Assembly: GCF_019264445.1 (NCBI RefSeq)
Contig: NZ_JAHVAB010000042.1
Span: 1-62,770 of the forward strand
DNA: 62,770 nucleotides
Source: Hydrogenophaga sp.
Lineage (GTDB): Bacteria > Pseudomonadota > Gammaproteobacteria > Burkholderiales > Burkholderiaceae_C
Direction of reading: 5' to 3'
Positions 27,030-35,529 of this stretch are shown here, piece by piece (positions within the stretch are counted from its first letter, which is position 1; every line of letters starts with the position of its first letter). The notes beneath the pieces are model-generated. The model saw nothing but the letters and a program-made list of their open reading frames with translations. It did no database searches and was not told where the DNA came from. A program made the translations under genes and the position numbers.

Positions 27030-28855
27030 GCGCCGCAGCGAAGGCCCGGCCTCGCCGCTCGAAAGCAGCGCCCGCAGGCGTGCGCTACACCGTCTCGGTG
27101 CTGAACGCGCATGCCCACCTGTTCGCCGTCACGCTGCAGATCGACCGCCCTGCGAAACACCAGCGCGTGAGCCTGCCGGTGTGGATTCCCGGCAGCTACC
27201 TGGTGCGTGAGTTCTCGCAAAACCTGCAGGCCCTGAGCGCCTCGCAACACGGCGCTGCCGTCGCGCTGAAGCAGCTCGACAAACACCGCTGGCAAGCCCA
27301 GTGCGAGGCCGACCAGCCGCTGGAGCTGCGCTACGAGGTATACGCGTTTGACGCCTCCGTTCGCACCGCCTTCCTCGACGCCTCACGCGGTTTCTTCAAC
27401 GCCACCAGCCTGTGCCTGCGCGTGCTCGGGCAGGAAGACCTGCCGCACGCGCTCGAGTTGGCGCCCGCGCCGACCCTGTCGACCTGGCAGGTGGCCACTG
27501 GCCTCACGCCGCACCGGGTGGATGCGCAAGGCTTTGGCCAGTACCTGGCAGAAAACTACGACGAGCTGGCGGATTGCCCGGTGGAGATGGGCGCCTTCTG
27601 GAGCGCCAGCTTCACCGCGGCCGGCGTGGAACACCGCTTCGTGGTCGCGGGTGCGGGCCCCTGGATGGATGGCGAGCGGCTCATCGCCGACACGCGCAGA
27701 ATCTGCGAAACGCAGATTGCTTTCTGGCACGGCAAACAGGCACCACCGTTCTCCCACTACGTGTTCATGCTGTACGCCAGCGCCGACGGCTACGGCGGCC
27801 TGGAGCACCGCAACTCCACCGCCCTGATCTGCCAGCGCGCCGACCTGCCGCGCCCTGCAGCGCCGGGCGAGAAAACCGCGCCACTCAAAGCCACCGACGG
27901 CTACACCACCCTGCTCGGTCTCATCAGCCACGAGTACTTCCACACCTGGAACGTGAAGCGCCTGCGCCCCGCCGAATTCGCGCGCTACGACTACGACACC
28001 GAGAACTACACCGAGCTGCTGTGGTTCTTCGAGGGCTTCACCAGCTACTACGACGACCTGATGCTGCGCCGCGCCGGGCTGATCGACGACACGGCCTATC
28101 TGCAGCTCGTGGCCAAGACCATCAACCAGGTGCAGCAGACGCCTGGGCGGCTCGTGCAGACGGTGGCGCAAGCGAGTTTCGATGCGTGGGTGAAGTACTA
28201 CCGCATGACGGAGAACACTCCCAACGCCACGGTGAGCTACTACACCAAGGGCTCGCTGGTGGCGCTGTGCCTGGACCTCACCTTGCGCGCCGAAGGCCAC
28301 ACCTCGCTCGATGCGGTCATGCGCGAACTCTGGCAGCGCTGCGAGGGTGGCCCCATGCGCGAGGCCGACCTGCTGCGGGCCCTCAAGCGCCTGGGCAAAC
28401 GCAGCTTTGACGCCGACATCGCCGCCTGGGTGCACAGCACGGACGAGCTTCCGCTCTCGTCGCTGTTGCAGGCACACGGTGTGAAGGTGTCGCACGACAA
28501 GGCGCCGCTGGCACAGCAGCTGGGCCTGCGCGTGAGCGAAACCAACGGCACCTTGGTGCTCAAGCAGGTGCTGCGTGGCGGCGCGGCCGAAGCCGCAGGC
28601 CTGGCGGCGGGCGACGAATGGCTGGGTGTGGAATTCCCCGCCAGCACACCCGGCGATACCGCCGAAGCCTGGCGCATCCACAAGCTCGAGGACGTGCCGC
28701 CCGTGCGAGCGCGCCGCCCGCAACTCACCGCACTGGTCTCGCGCGACAAGCGCCTGCTGCGTCTGCCACTCGCATGGCCCACCGAATCGCTCACCGTGCG
28801 CCTGGCCACGGGAGAAGCGGCCCCGGTGGCTGCCTGGCTCGGCGCTGCGCCCTAG
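27026..28855 (+). CDS. M61 family aminopeptidase with PDZ domain
   Basis: The protein is 609 residues if translation starts at the TTG overlapping the dsbC stop; a GTG 18 codons later is the alternative. Its N-terminal beta domain (YTVSVLNAHAHLFAVTL) is typical of glycyl aminopeptidase-like M61 peptidases. The zinc site HEYFH is at residues 302-306, with the third ligand region ELLWFFEGFTSYY. A PDZ domain (GTLVLKQVLRGGAAEAAGL) lies near the C-terminus. No signal peptide is seen, so it is probably cytoplasmic. The stop overlaps the convergent gene by 4 bp at a CTAG. Confidence 0.9.
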   Translation: MSAAAKARPRRSKAAPAGVRYTVSVLNAHAHLFAVTLQIDRPAKHQRVSLPVWIPGSYLVREFSQNLQALSASQHGAAVALKQLDKHRWQAQCEADQPLELRYEVYAFDASVRTAFLDASRGFFNATSLCLRVLGQEDLPHALELAPAPTLSTWQVATGLTPHRVDAQGFGQYLAENYDELADCPVEMGAFWSASFTAAGVEHRFVVAGAGPWMDGERLIADTRRICETQIAFWHGKQAPPFSHYVFMLYASADGYGGLEHRNSTALICQRADLPRPAAPGEKTAPLKATDGYTTLLGLISHEYFHTWNVKRLRPAEFARYDYDTENYTELLWFFEGFTSYYDDLMLRRAGLIDDTAYLQLVAKTINQVQQTPGRLVQTVAQASFDAWVKYYRMTENTPNATVSYYTKGSLVALCLDLTLRAEGHTSLDAVMRELWQRCEGGPMREADLLRALKRLGKRSFDADIAAWVHSTDELPLSSLLQAHGVKVSHDKAPLAQQLGLRVSETNGTLVLKQVLRGGAAEAAGLAAGDEWLGVEFPASTPGDTAEAWRIHKLEDVPPVRARRPQLTALVSRDKRLLRLPLAWPTESLTVRLATGEAAPVAAWLGAAP

Positions 28856-29385
28856 ATCTTCGGCAAGCGCGCGACCAGCTCCTGGTCGAACTGCTGCACG
28901 GTGGCCGCGTTCTTGAAGTTCTTCAGGCCTTCGCGCAAGCGCGGCAGCAGGATCTGCAGGTCGGCCGGTGTCTTGCAAGCTTCGACCCGCAGGGCGAGCT
29001 GCTCGCCCATGGGGCCCAGCTGGTCGTTGAGGAAGCGCGCCACCAGCCGGCGCGCCTCGCTAAAAGGCAGTGCGGGCAACGGCGCCTGGTGTGGCGATGC
29101 CGCCCCCGCGTGACCCGACGCCACCGCTCCCGCATCTGCGCTGGCGCTGTGCGACAGCAGCGCGCCGCCGGCATCCACCTGGGCGATCCAGCCGGCTGCC
29201 TCCAGCTGTTCCAGCAAGGGCCCCGCAACCCCCTCACCCCCCAGCAACTTGTCCATATCGCCCACCGAGCGCTTGCCGTCCACCATGATGAGCAATGAGC
29301 GCAGGCGGGGACCGAGATTCGGAGGGCGTGTCGTCAGCGCTTCGCGGCCCAGATCGGTCTTGGCAAGCAATGTGTTTTTGTCCAT
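28852..29385 (-). CDS. Hypothetical protein with possible winged-helix N-terminus
   Basis: The protein has 177 residues from the ATG of MDKNTLLAKTDLGREAL. The first 65 residues (RPPNLGPRLRSLLIMVDGKR, then LLGGEGVAGPLLEQLEAAGW) have the spacing of a small winged-helix domain. An Ala/Ser/His-rich linker follows, then a helical C-terminus (ARRLVARFLNDQLGPMGEQL). I do not recognise a named family. It is expressed convergently with the M61 gene. A 24-bp imperfect palindrome lies about 50 bp upstream of the start. Confidence 0.75.
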   Translation of the reverse strand: MDKNTLLAKTDLGREALTTRPPNLGPRLRSLLIMVDGKRSVGDMDKLLGGEGVAGPLLEQLEAAGWIAQVDAGGALLSHSASADAGAVASGHAGAASPHQAPLPALPFSEARRLVARFLNDQLGPMGEQLALRVEACKTPADLQILLPRLREGLKNFKNAATVQQFDQELVARLPKI

Positions 29386-29436
29386 GGTGTTCGACAGTTT
29401 GCCGAAATGTAAGGCCAGCATCAGCCCATGCCAACC

Positions 29437-29460
29437 GGGTAGCGCCCTAGGGCACCCCCC
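29437..29460. promoter_or_regulatory. Imperfect palindrome centred on CTAG upstream of the hypothetical gene
   Basis: The 24-bp element has the core GCCCTAGGGC with flanking GGG and CCC, matching at 9 of 12 symmetric positions. It lies in the 117-bp spacer between paaK and the hypothetical gene and has the form of a dimer-binding operator. The cognate regulator is unknown. Confidence 0.35.
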
Positions 29461-29502
29461 ATTTCGAGCAGCGTGTCACGGAGACGGCATCCAATGCCGC
29501 CG

Positions 29503-30798
29503 TCACCCCTTGCGCAGGTCCACCACGCGCTTGGCCTTGCCCTGGCTGCGCTCCACACCGCCTTCGGGTTTGAGCTGCACCGATACGCTGCTGCCCACGA
29601 ACACCTTGATGTCGTGCTGCAACTGCCGCGCCGCCGCTTGTGCCGCCTCGCTCTCGGGCGCCAGCCCTGCGCGCGTTTCCACCACCACCGAGAGGTCGTC
29701 CATGGGTCCCTGGCGCGTCAGCACGCACTGGTAGTGCGCGCTGAGCTCGGCCCGCTTGAGGATGAGCTCTTCGATCTGCGTCGGGAACACGTTGACGCCG
29801 CGCACGATCATCATGTCGTCGCTGCGCCCGGTGATCTTTTCCATGCGGCGCATGGTGCGTGCGGTGCCCGGCAACAGACGCGTGAGGTCGCGCGTGCGGT
29901 AGCGGATGATGGGCAGCGCTTCCTTGGTCAGGCTGGTGAACACCAGCTCGCCCATCTCGCCGTCGGGCACGGGTTCACCGGTCTCCGGGTCGATGATCTC
30001 GGGATAGAAATGGTCCTCCCAGATCGTCGGGCCGTCCTTGGTTTCCACGCACTCGTTGGCCACGCCCGGGCCCATCACTTCCGACAGGCCGTAGATGTCG
30101 ACCGCATCGATGCCCATGCGCGCTTCGATCGCGGTGCGCATGTCGTTCGTCCAGGGTTCGGCGCCGAAGATGCCCAGGCGGATGCTGCTCTCGCGCGGGT
30201 CCAGACCCTGGCGCTCGAACTCGTCGGCGATCGCCAGCATGTAGCTGGGCGTGACCATGATGATGTCGGGCCGGAAATCCTGAATCAGCTGCACCTGCCG
30301 CTCGGTCTGTCCGCCACCGAAGGGCACCACGGTCAGGCCCAGCTTTTCAGCGCCGTAGTGCGCGCCCAGGCCACCGGTGAACAGGCCATAGCCGTAGCTC
30401 ACGTGCACCAGGTCCCCCGGGCGGGCGCCGCTGGCGCGGATGCTGCGCGCCACCACGGTGGACCACGTGTCGATGTCCTTGCGCGTGTAGCCCACCACTG
30501 TGGGCTTGCCGGTGGTGCCGCTGCTGGCGTGGATGCGCGCGCATTGTTCGCGCGGCACGGCGAACATGCCAAACGGATAGCTGTCGCGCAGGTCCTTCTT
30601 GGTGGTGAACGGAAACTTCGCCAGGTCGGCGAGGCTTCGGCAGTCGTCCGGGTGCACGCCTGCCGCGTCGAACTTGGCGCGGTACACGGGCGAGTTCTGG
30701 TAGGCGTGGCGCAGGGTGGCCTGCAGGCGCTGGAGCTGCAGTGAGCGCAACTCGTCGACGCTGGCTTTTTCAATGGGCTCCAGGGCAAATGTCTTCAT
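29503..30798 (-). CDS. paaK: Phenylacetate-CoA ligase
   Basis: This 431-residue adenylate-forming enzyme activates phenylacetate to phenylacetyl-CoA, the first step of aerobic phenylacetate breakdown. The nucleotide loop is ASSGTTGKPTVVGY near residue 90. Other family blocks are VSYGYGLFTGGLGAHYGAE, DIYGLSEVMGPGVA and the C-terminal hinge GRSDDMMIVRGVNVFPTQIE. The ATG overlaps the paaI stop in an ATGA junction. It is the third gene of paaG-paaI-paaK. The ring-epoxidase genes paaABCDE are not in the window. Confidence 0.97.
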   Translation of the reverse strand: MKTFALEPIEKASVDELRSLQLQRLQATLRHAYQNSPVYRAKFDAAGVHPDDCRSLADLAKFPFTTKKDLRDSYPFGMFAVPREQCARIHASSGTTGKPTVVGYTRKDIDTWSTVVARSIRASGARPGDLVHVSYGYGLFTGGLGAHYGAEKLGLTVVPFGGGQTERQVQLIQDFRPDIIMVTPSYMLAIADEFERQGLDPRESSIRLGIFGAEPWTNDMRTAIEARMGIDAVDIYGLSEVMGPGVANECVETKDGPTIWEDHFYPEIIDPETGEPVPDGEMGELVFTSLTKEALPIIRYRTRDLTRLLPGTARTMRRMEKITGRSDDMMIVRGVNVFPTQIEELILKRAELSAHYQCVLTRQGPMDDLSVVVETRAGLAPESEAAQAAARQLQHDIKVFVGSSVSVQLKPEGGVERSQGKAKRVVDLRKG

Positions 30799-31238
30799 GG
30801 CTGCTCGTCCTCAGGAAACACCGTGCCGGCGATCACGGCACTCTTGCCGCGAAACATCGCCACCACCTCACCGGTCTGGTTGGTCACACGCATGTCGTAG
30901 ATGCCGTGGCGGCCCGACAGCGTTTGCTCCACGCCCTCGCAGGTGAGCACGTCGCCCAGCCGCGCGGGTTTCAGAAATTCGATGCTGCAGCCTGCAGCCA
31001 CCGCGTTTTTGTTGTGGCTGTTGCAGGCAAATGCGAAGGTGGAATCGGCCAGCGTGAAGATGAACCCCCCGTGGCAGATCTGGTGCCCGTTGAGGTGCAA
31101 CGGCTTGACGACCATGCGGATGCTCGCCCGGCCCGGCTCGCAGCTCAGCAACTCCATGCCCATGGTGTCCTTGCTGGCGGCGTCGACCGCGAACATCGTC
31201 TGGCCGACTCTGGCGGCCCGTGCTTCTGGCGACATCAT
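30795..31238 (-). CDS. paaI: Hydroxyphenylacetyl-CoA thioesterase PaaI
   Basis: This 147-residue hot-dog thioesterase releases CoA from dead-end intermediates of the phenylacetate pathway. The catalytic region HGGFIFTLADSTFAFACNSH carries the conserved Asp, and the C-terminal strand reads EVVAMFRGKSAVI. The start (MMSPEARAARVG) overlaps the paaG stop by 4 bp, and the stop overlaps paaK, so translation of all three genes is coupled. Confidence 0.95.
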   Translation of the reverse strand: MMSPEARAARVGQTMFAVDAASKDTMGMELLSCEPGRASIRMVVKPLHLNGHQICHGGFIFTLADSTFAFACNSHNKNAVAAGCSIEFLKPARLGDVLTCEGVEQTLSGRHGIYDMRVTNQTGEVVAMFRGKSAVIAGTVFPEDEQP

Positions 31239-32029
31239 TCCCCCTTGAACCGCGCCGGGCGTTTCTCTCGAAACGCCATCACGCCTTCGATGTAATCGTG
31301 CGTGCGACCCAGCGCCGACTGCGCGTCGCGCTCGGCGTCGAGTTGCTGGTTGAGCGTGCGCGTGCCGGCATCGCGCAGCAGCGCGCGCGTGGCCACCAGC
31401 GCCTGGGTGGGCATGGTGGCCAGCCGCTCGGCCAGCGCCATGGCAGCGCCCACGCAATCCTCGGCCACGTCCCACACCAGCCCCCACTCCTTGGCCTGCG
31501 CGGCGGGCAGTTTGTCGCCCGTCATGGCCAGCGCCATGGCGCGCGCCAGCCCCAGCCGCTCCACCAGGAACCAGCTGCCGCCGGCATCGGGAATGAGCCC
31601 GATCTTGCTGAAGGCCTGGATGAAACTGGCGTTGGGCGCGGCGATGGCGATGTCGCAGGTCATGACCAGCGAAGCCCCCGCCCCCGCTGCCACGCCGTTG
31701 ACCGCTGCGATGGTGGGCATGCGCAGGCCCTGGAGGCGGCGCGCGGTGGGGTTGAAGGCCTGATCGATCACCGGGCCGGGGTCGGCGCGTTTCACCAGAT
31801 CCGGACCGGGTTCGAAATCGAACTCGGCCAAGTCGGCGCCCGCGCAGAAGCCGCGGCCTGCACCGGTGATCACCAGGGCGCGAATCTGCGCATTCGCCTC
31901 GGCCCGATCCAGCGCGGCCCACAGGTCGCGGTGCATCTGGCGGGTGAAACTGTTGAGGGCGTCGGGGCGGTTGAGCGTGACCAGGGCCACGGCCCCGCGC
32001 TCTTCGTACACCACGGTGGTGTTGCTCAT
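31235..32029 (-). CDS. paaG: 2-(1,2-epoxy-1,2-dihydrophenyl)acetyl-CoA isomerase
   Basis: This 264-residue crotonase-fold enzyme converts the ring epoxide to the oxepin. The oxyanion segment GRGFCAGADLAEF is present. The PaaG-type Asp lies in KIGLIPDAGGSWFL, where hydratases have Glu or Gly-Ala. It is the first gene of the minus-strand paa operon and is divergent from an enoyl-CoA hydratase gene; the shared promoter region holds a TetR-like palindrome. Confidence 0.94.
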   Translation of the reverse strand: MSNTTVVYEERGAVALVTLNRPDALNSFTRQMHRDLWAALDRAEANAQIRALVITGAGRGFCAGADLAEFDFEPGPDLVKRADPGPVIDQAFNPTARRLQGLRMPTIAAVNGVAAGAGASLVMTCDIAIAAPNASFIQAFSKIGLIPDAGGSWFLVERLGLARAMALAMTGDKLPAAQAKEWGLVWDVAEDCVGAAMALAERLATMPTQALVATRALLRDAGTRTLNQQLDAERDAQSALGRTHDYIEGVMAFREKRPARFKGE

Positions 32030-32074
32030 GATCGGTTTGTCTCCTGCGCGGCGTTGTGGGTTGGCCGGAATTTA

Positions 32075-32104
32075 ACATTAACCAACCAATCGGTCGGCTA
32101 ATGT
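32075..32104. promoter_or_regulatory. 30-bp palindromic operator, probably for a TetR-type PaaR
   Basis: The left half is ACATTAACCAACCAA and the right half, read on the other strand, is ACATTAGCCGACCGA. They match at 12 of 15 positions, and all differences are A versus G. It sits between the divergent paaG and the enoyl-CoA hydratase gene, where one dimeric repressor could control both. Betaproteobacterial paa genes are often controlled by a TetR-family PaaR, but no such gene lies in the window. Confidence 0.65.
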
Positions 32105-32170
32105 TTTCCCTTGGTGCGGCTCGATATAGTGGTGCACCCTCATCCGCCCTTCATTGCCCCAGGAGACACC

Positions 32171-32959
32171 ATGACCGCCGCCACCTCACCCGAATGCATC
32201 ACCGTGCGCACCGAAGGCCGCGTGGGCATCGTCACGCTCAACCGCCCCAAGCAGCTCAATGCACTGAACAACCAGCTCATGGACGAGCTCGGCGCCGCGC
32301 TCAAGGCCTTCGATCTGGACGATGGCATCGGCTGCATGATCATCACCGGCAGCGAAAAAGCCTTCGCGGCCGGCGCCGACATCGGGGCCATGGCGACCTA
32401 CACCTTTGCCGACGTCTACAACGGCGACTACATCACCCGCAACTGGGAAACCATCCGCGGCATCCGCAAGCCGGTGATTGCGGCGGTGAGCGGCTTTGCG
32501 CTGGGCGGCGGCTGCGAGCTGGCCATGATGTGCGACTTCATCATCGCGGCCGACAACGCCAAGTTTGGCCAACCTGAAATCAAGCTGGGCATCATCCCCG
32601 GCGCGGGCGGCACCCAGCGCCTGCCGCGCGCCGTGGGCAAGGCCAAGACCATGGACATGGTGCTCACCAGCCGGATGATGGACGCCACCGAAGCCGAGCG
32701 CGCCGGCCTGGTGAGCCGCGTGGTGCCGCTGGACAAGCTCATGGACGAAGCCCTGGGAGCCGCGCTGACCATCTGTGGCCTGTCGCTGCCCAGCGTGATG
32801 GCCGCGAAGGAGTCCGTCAACCGTTCGTTCGAGGGCACGCTGTCGGATGGCGTGATGTTCGAGCGCCGCCTCTTCCACGCCCTGTTCGCCACCGAAGACC
32901 AGAAGGAAGGCATGGACGCGTTCGTCAACAAACGCAAGCCGGTCTTCCAGCACCGCTGA
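32171..32959 (+). CDS. Enoyl-CoA hydratase (PaaF-like)
   Basis: The protein has 262 residues, with the start set by AGGAG 5-9 nt before the ATG. Both catalytic glutamates of short-chain enoyl-CoA hydratase are present, in [14 protein letters not shown] and [17 protein letters not shown], and the oxyanion segment is [12 protein letters not shown]. Its position opposite paaG across a shared palindrome suggests the PaaF step (hydration of dehydroadipyl-CoA), but a general beta-oxidation role is equally compatible with the sequence. The tRNA-Met gene follows. Confidence 0.92.
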   Translation: MTAATSPECITVRTEGRVGIVTLNRPKQLNALNNQLMDELGAALKAFDLDDGIGCMIITGSEKAFAAGADIGAMATYTFADVYNGDYITRNWETIRGIRKPVIAAVSGFALGGGCELAMMCDFIIAADNAKFGQPEIKLGIIPGAGGTQRLPRAVGKAKTMDMVLTSRMMDATEAERAGLVSRVVPLDKLMDEALGAALTICGLSLPSVMAAKESVNRSFEGTLSDGVMFERRLFHALFATEDQKEGMDAFVNKRKPVFQHR

Positions 32960-32977
32960 ACGCCAAAAAAAGCTGGC

Positions 32978-32983
32978 TATAAT
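32978..32983 (+). promoter_or_regulatory. tRNA-Met promoter -10 element
   Basis: A perfect TATAAT lies 13 bp before the tRNA and is followed by a GC-rich discriminator (GCGCGC), as in stringently controlled stable-RNA promoters. An A7 run lies upstream; the -35 match is weak. Confidence 0.7.
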
Positions 32984-32995
32984 GCGCGCTTCGTT

Positions 32996-33072
32996 GGCGA
33001 TATAGCTCAGTTGGTTAGAGCGCAGCATTCATAATGCTGATGTCGGTGGTTCAAGTCCACCTATCGCCACCA
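32996..33072 (+). tRNA. tRNA-Met (CAT anticodon, elongator type)
   Basis: The 77-nt cloverleaf includes an encoded CCA. The acceptor stem GGCGATA pairs with TATCGCC. The anticodon stem CAGCA/TGCTG encloses the loop TTCATAA with anticodon CAT, and the T arm is GGTGG-TTCAAGT-CCACC. The G-C first pair argues against initiator tRNA. A lysidine-modified tRNA-Ile with CAT cannot be fully excluded by eye, but the overall sequence resembles elongator tRNA-Met. Confidence 0.95.
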
Positions 33073-33082
33073 GCACATTCCA

Positions 33083-33114
33083 GAAGCGGGTACCGGCAAC
33101 GGGCCCGCTTCTTT
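33083..33114 (+). terminator. Terminator after tRNA-Met
   Basis: GAAGCGGG pairs with CCCGCTTC around a 13-nt loop and is followed by TTTCATTT. It lies 11 bp after the tRNA. Confidence 0.75.
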
Positions 33115-33131
33115 CATTTGGGGCATGCAGC

Positions 33132-33692
33132 ATGGCGTTGAAATCGACCATTTTCAAAGCAAACCTGCAGATCGCCGACATCGACCACGGCTACTACGCC
33201 GACCACGCGCTCACCCTGGCCCGCCACCCCAGCGAGACGGACGAACGCATGATGGTGCGGCTGGTGGCCATGGCCATCCACGCACACGAACTCCAGGACA
33301 CCTGCCGCGGCGACGGCACGCTGGCCTTTGGGGCCGGGCTGTCCGACCCGGACGATCCGGACGTGTCACTCACCGACTTCACGGGCCGCAAACGCCTGTG
33401 GATCGAGGTCGGTCAACCCGAAGACAAACCCCTGGCAAAAGCCTGCAGCAAGGCCGATGCGGTGGTGGTGTACGCCTTCGGCAGCGCCGCCGACGTGTGG
33501 TGGCGCGGCATTGAAGGCAAGCTCACCCGCCTGGACCGCCTGCAGGCCTGGCGCCTGCCCACCGAAGTGGCGCCCGCGCTGGCGCAGCTGGCCGAGCGCA
33601 GCATGCAGCTGCAAGCCACGGTGCAGGAAGGCGCACTCACCCTCTCCAGCGAGCGCGGCAGCGTGCACATCGAGCCGCTGCGCTGGAAATAA
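33132..33692 (+). CDS. yaeQ: YaeQ family protein
   Basis: This 186-residue protein covers the whole YaeQ family (PD-(D/E)XK nuclease-like fold). It starts MALKSTIFKANLQIADID and carries YADHALTLARHPSETDERMM, LWIEVGQPEDKPLAKACSKA and VVVYAFGS. YaeQ was once proposed as an RfaH substitute, which is not supported, so its function remains open. It stands alone between the tRNA and a methyltransferase gene. Confidence 0.93.
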   Translation: MALKSTIFKANLQIADIDHGYYADHALTLARHPSETDERMMVRLVAMAIHAHELQDTCRGDGTLAFGAGLSDPDDPDVSLTDFTGRKRLWIEVGQPEDKPLAKACSKADAVVVYAFGSAADVWWRGIEGKLTRLDRLQAWRLPTEVAPALAQLAERSMQLQATVQEGALTLSSERGSVHIEPLRWK

Positions 33693-33706
33693 CCTGCCCA
33701 TCGGCC

Positions 33707-34345
33707 GTGCGTTGTCCTGTTTGTGAAGGCGCTGACAGCCGACACTTTCAAACCATTGACGCCCGTGCCTATGCCCGCTGCCTGCTCTGCGAGGCGACCT
33801 TCCTGCTGACGGCGCACCTGCCGTCTCCCCAAGCTGAGCGGGCGGAATACGAACTGCACCGCAACACGCCTGACGACCCGGGCTACCGACGCTTTCTGTC
33901 GCAACTGGCCACACCCCTGTTGCAGCGCCTCAGCCCCGCCAGCCACGGGCTCGATTTCGGTTGTGGCCCCGGGCCGGTGCTGGCGGGCATGCTGCGCGAG
34001 GCCGGCCACCGCGTGGCCTTGTACGACCCGTTCTTTCACCCCGACCCGGCGGCCTTGAACGAGCGCTACGACTTCATCACCTGCACCGAGGTGGTGGAGC
34101 ATTTCCACCGGCCTGCCCATGAATTTCGGCGCCTGCACACGCTGCTGCAGCCAGGCGGGTGGCTCGCCGTGATGACGCGCTTTCAAACGGACGACGCGCG
34201 CTTTGCGCAATGGCACTACCGGCGCGACCCCACGCATGTGGTGTTCTATCGTCAGGCCACCTTCGAGCGCCTGGCGCTCCAGCACGGCTGGAGCTGCGAG
34301 GTACCGGCTCCCAACGTGGTGCTGCTGCGCAGGCCCTCGGCCTGA
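33707..34345 (+). CDS. Class I SAM-dependent methyltransferase with N-terminal zinc ribbon
   Basis: The protein has 212 residues from a GTG start. Two Cys pairs (CPVC at residues 3-6 and CLLC near 25) form a zinc-ribbon-like N-terminus. The SAM-binding motif LDFGCGPGPVLAGMLREAGH lies near residue 85, and FITCTEVVEHFHRP and LQPGGWLAVMTRF follow. The substrate is unknown. The start is 14 bp after the yaeQ stop, so they are probably cotranscribed. Confidence 0.85.
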   Translation: MRCPVCEGADSRHFQTIDARAYARCLLCEATFLLTAHLPSPQAERAEYELHRNTPDDPGYRRFLSQLATPLLQRLSPASHGLDFGCGPGPVLAGMLREAGHRVALYDPFFHPDPAALNERYDFITCTEVVEHFHRPAHEFRRLHTLLQPGGWLAVMTRFQTDDARFAQWHYRRDPTHVVFYRQATFERLALQHGWSCEVPAPNVVLLRRPSA

Positions 34346-34352
34346 GCCGGCT

Positions 34353-34916
34353 TCAGCGGTCGCTGCGCCGGTGCTCGACCCAGATCAGTTCACGGGTGTT
34401 CACACCCAGCGATGCCGCCTGCGCGACCAGCCGCTCGCGCACGCCGCTGGGCAATTGCTTGTCGCGCGAGAGGATCCACAGGTAGTCGGTGTCGGGACCG
34501 ATCACCATGGCCCAGCGGTAAGCCGGGTCGAGCGCGATGACGTGGTAGCCGCCATAGAACGGCCCGAAGAACGACACCCTGAGCGATCCGGTGCCGGGGT
34601 CGCCAGTGAAACGCGCCACGCCCTTGGCCTCTTTCCACTCGCCACGGGCGGTGTCAAAGCCGCGGTTGACCACCGACACGGTGCCATCGGCGTTCAGGCC
34701 GTAGGTGGCGCTGACGTCGCTGAGGCCGCGCTCGAAGCGGTGATCGAGCCGGGCGATCTCGTACCACTGCCCGGCATAGCGCTTGACGTCGAACGGACTC
34801 ACCACGGCCACCCCCTGCGGTGGGGTGGTGAAGCAGGCCGAGAGGAAGGGCAGCACACTCAGGCACAAGGCCAGGAGCCAGCGGTGGCAGGGGCGCGATG
34901 AAAGGTGTGGGGTCAT
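34353..34916 (-). CDS. blc: Outer membrane lipocalin Blc
   Basis: This 187-residue lipoprotein has a lipobox LSAC with Cys28, preceded by a hydrophobic signal (HRWLLALCLSVLPFLSAC). The lipocalin signature is FDVKRYAGQWYEIARLDHRF, and later blocks are SFFGPFYGGYHVIALD and YLWILSRDKQLPSG. Bacterial lipocalins bind lysophospholipids or fatty acids at the outer membrane. The start at 34916 was chosen because it places a normal signal peptide at the N-terminus. It is convergent with the methyltransferase gene and 7 bp from it. Confidence 0.92.
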   Translation of the reverse strand: MTPHLSSRPCHRWLLALCLSVLPFLSACFTTPPQGVAVVSPFDVKRYAGQWYEIARLDHRFERGLSDVSATYGLNADGTVSVVNRGFDTARGEWKEAKGVARFTGDPGTGSLRVSFFGPFYGGYHVIALDPAYRWAMVIGPDTDYLWILSRDKQLPSGVRERLVAQAASLGVNTRELIWVEHRRSDR

Positions 34917-35023
34917 GGTGGTGGGAGATTGTGCGCCGCGACCCGCGTGAGACAATCACCCCCCGCTGAATGCCCCTCATGCCCGGGGCTTCACCCCACC
35001 CCCACAGCCTCTGGATAGATGCC

Positions 35024-35446
35024 ATGAACCGCTGCCGTTTCGTTCACACCGCCCTGCTGGGCTTGAGCTCTGCGCTCCTGCTGGCCCTCGCACCCGCTGC
35101 GGCGCACGCCCAGGCCGTGCAGCGCAACTTTCCTGCCAAGGCGCTGCGCGGCTCCATGGTGGTGGTGCAGCCACCGCTGGTGGCCATGGACGATCGGCCC
35201 ACACGCTTCTCGCCCGGCGCCCGTATTCTGGACACCCGCAACAACCTGGTGATGTCGGCCACGCTGGTCAACCAGGAACTGGTGGTGAACTACACCCTGG
35301 ACCAGCGCGGCCAGGTGCATCAGGTGTGGCTGCTGACCGAGGCCGAGGCCAAGGAAAAGCGCCCGGGCTACGGCACCCAGCGCAACTTCATCTTCGAGTC
35401 GCAGCAAGCCTCGCCCGCCGGCACGCCGGCGCGCACGACGAACTGA
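35024..35446 (+). CDS. Secreted hypothetical protein
   Basis: The protein has 140 residues with a clear signal peptide ([20 protein letters not shown], then AHA-Q). The mature part contains [33 protein letters not shown] and [19 protein letters not shown], a beta-rich pattern found in Burkholderiales proteins encoded next to miaB. I do not recognise a function. It lies 83 bp upstream of miaB on the same strand. Confidence 0.8.
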   Translation: MNRCRFVHTALLGLSSALLLALAPAAAHAQAVQRNFPAKALRGSMVVVQPPLVAMDDRPTRFSPGARILDTRNNLVMSATLVNQELVVNYTLDQRGQVHQVWLLTEAEAKEKRPGYGTQRNFIFESQQASPAGTPARTTN

Positions 35447-35529
35447 CCCGGCCCCGCCGCCGCCCGCGCCGGCCGCGCGCACAGGACGCCACCCGCTGGT
35501 GTCCTCTCCCTTTCTGGTTGGAAATTCCC

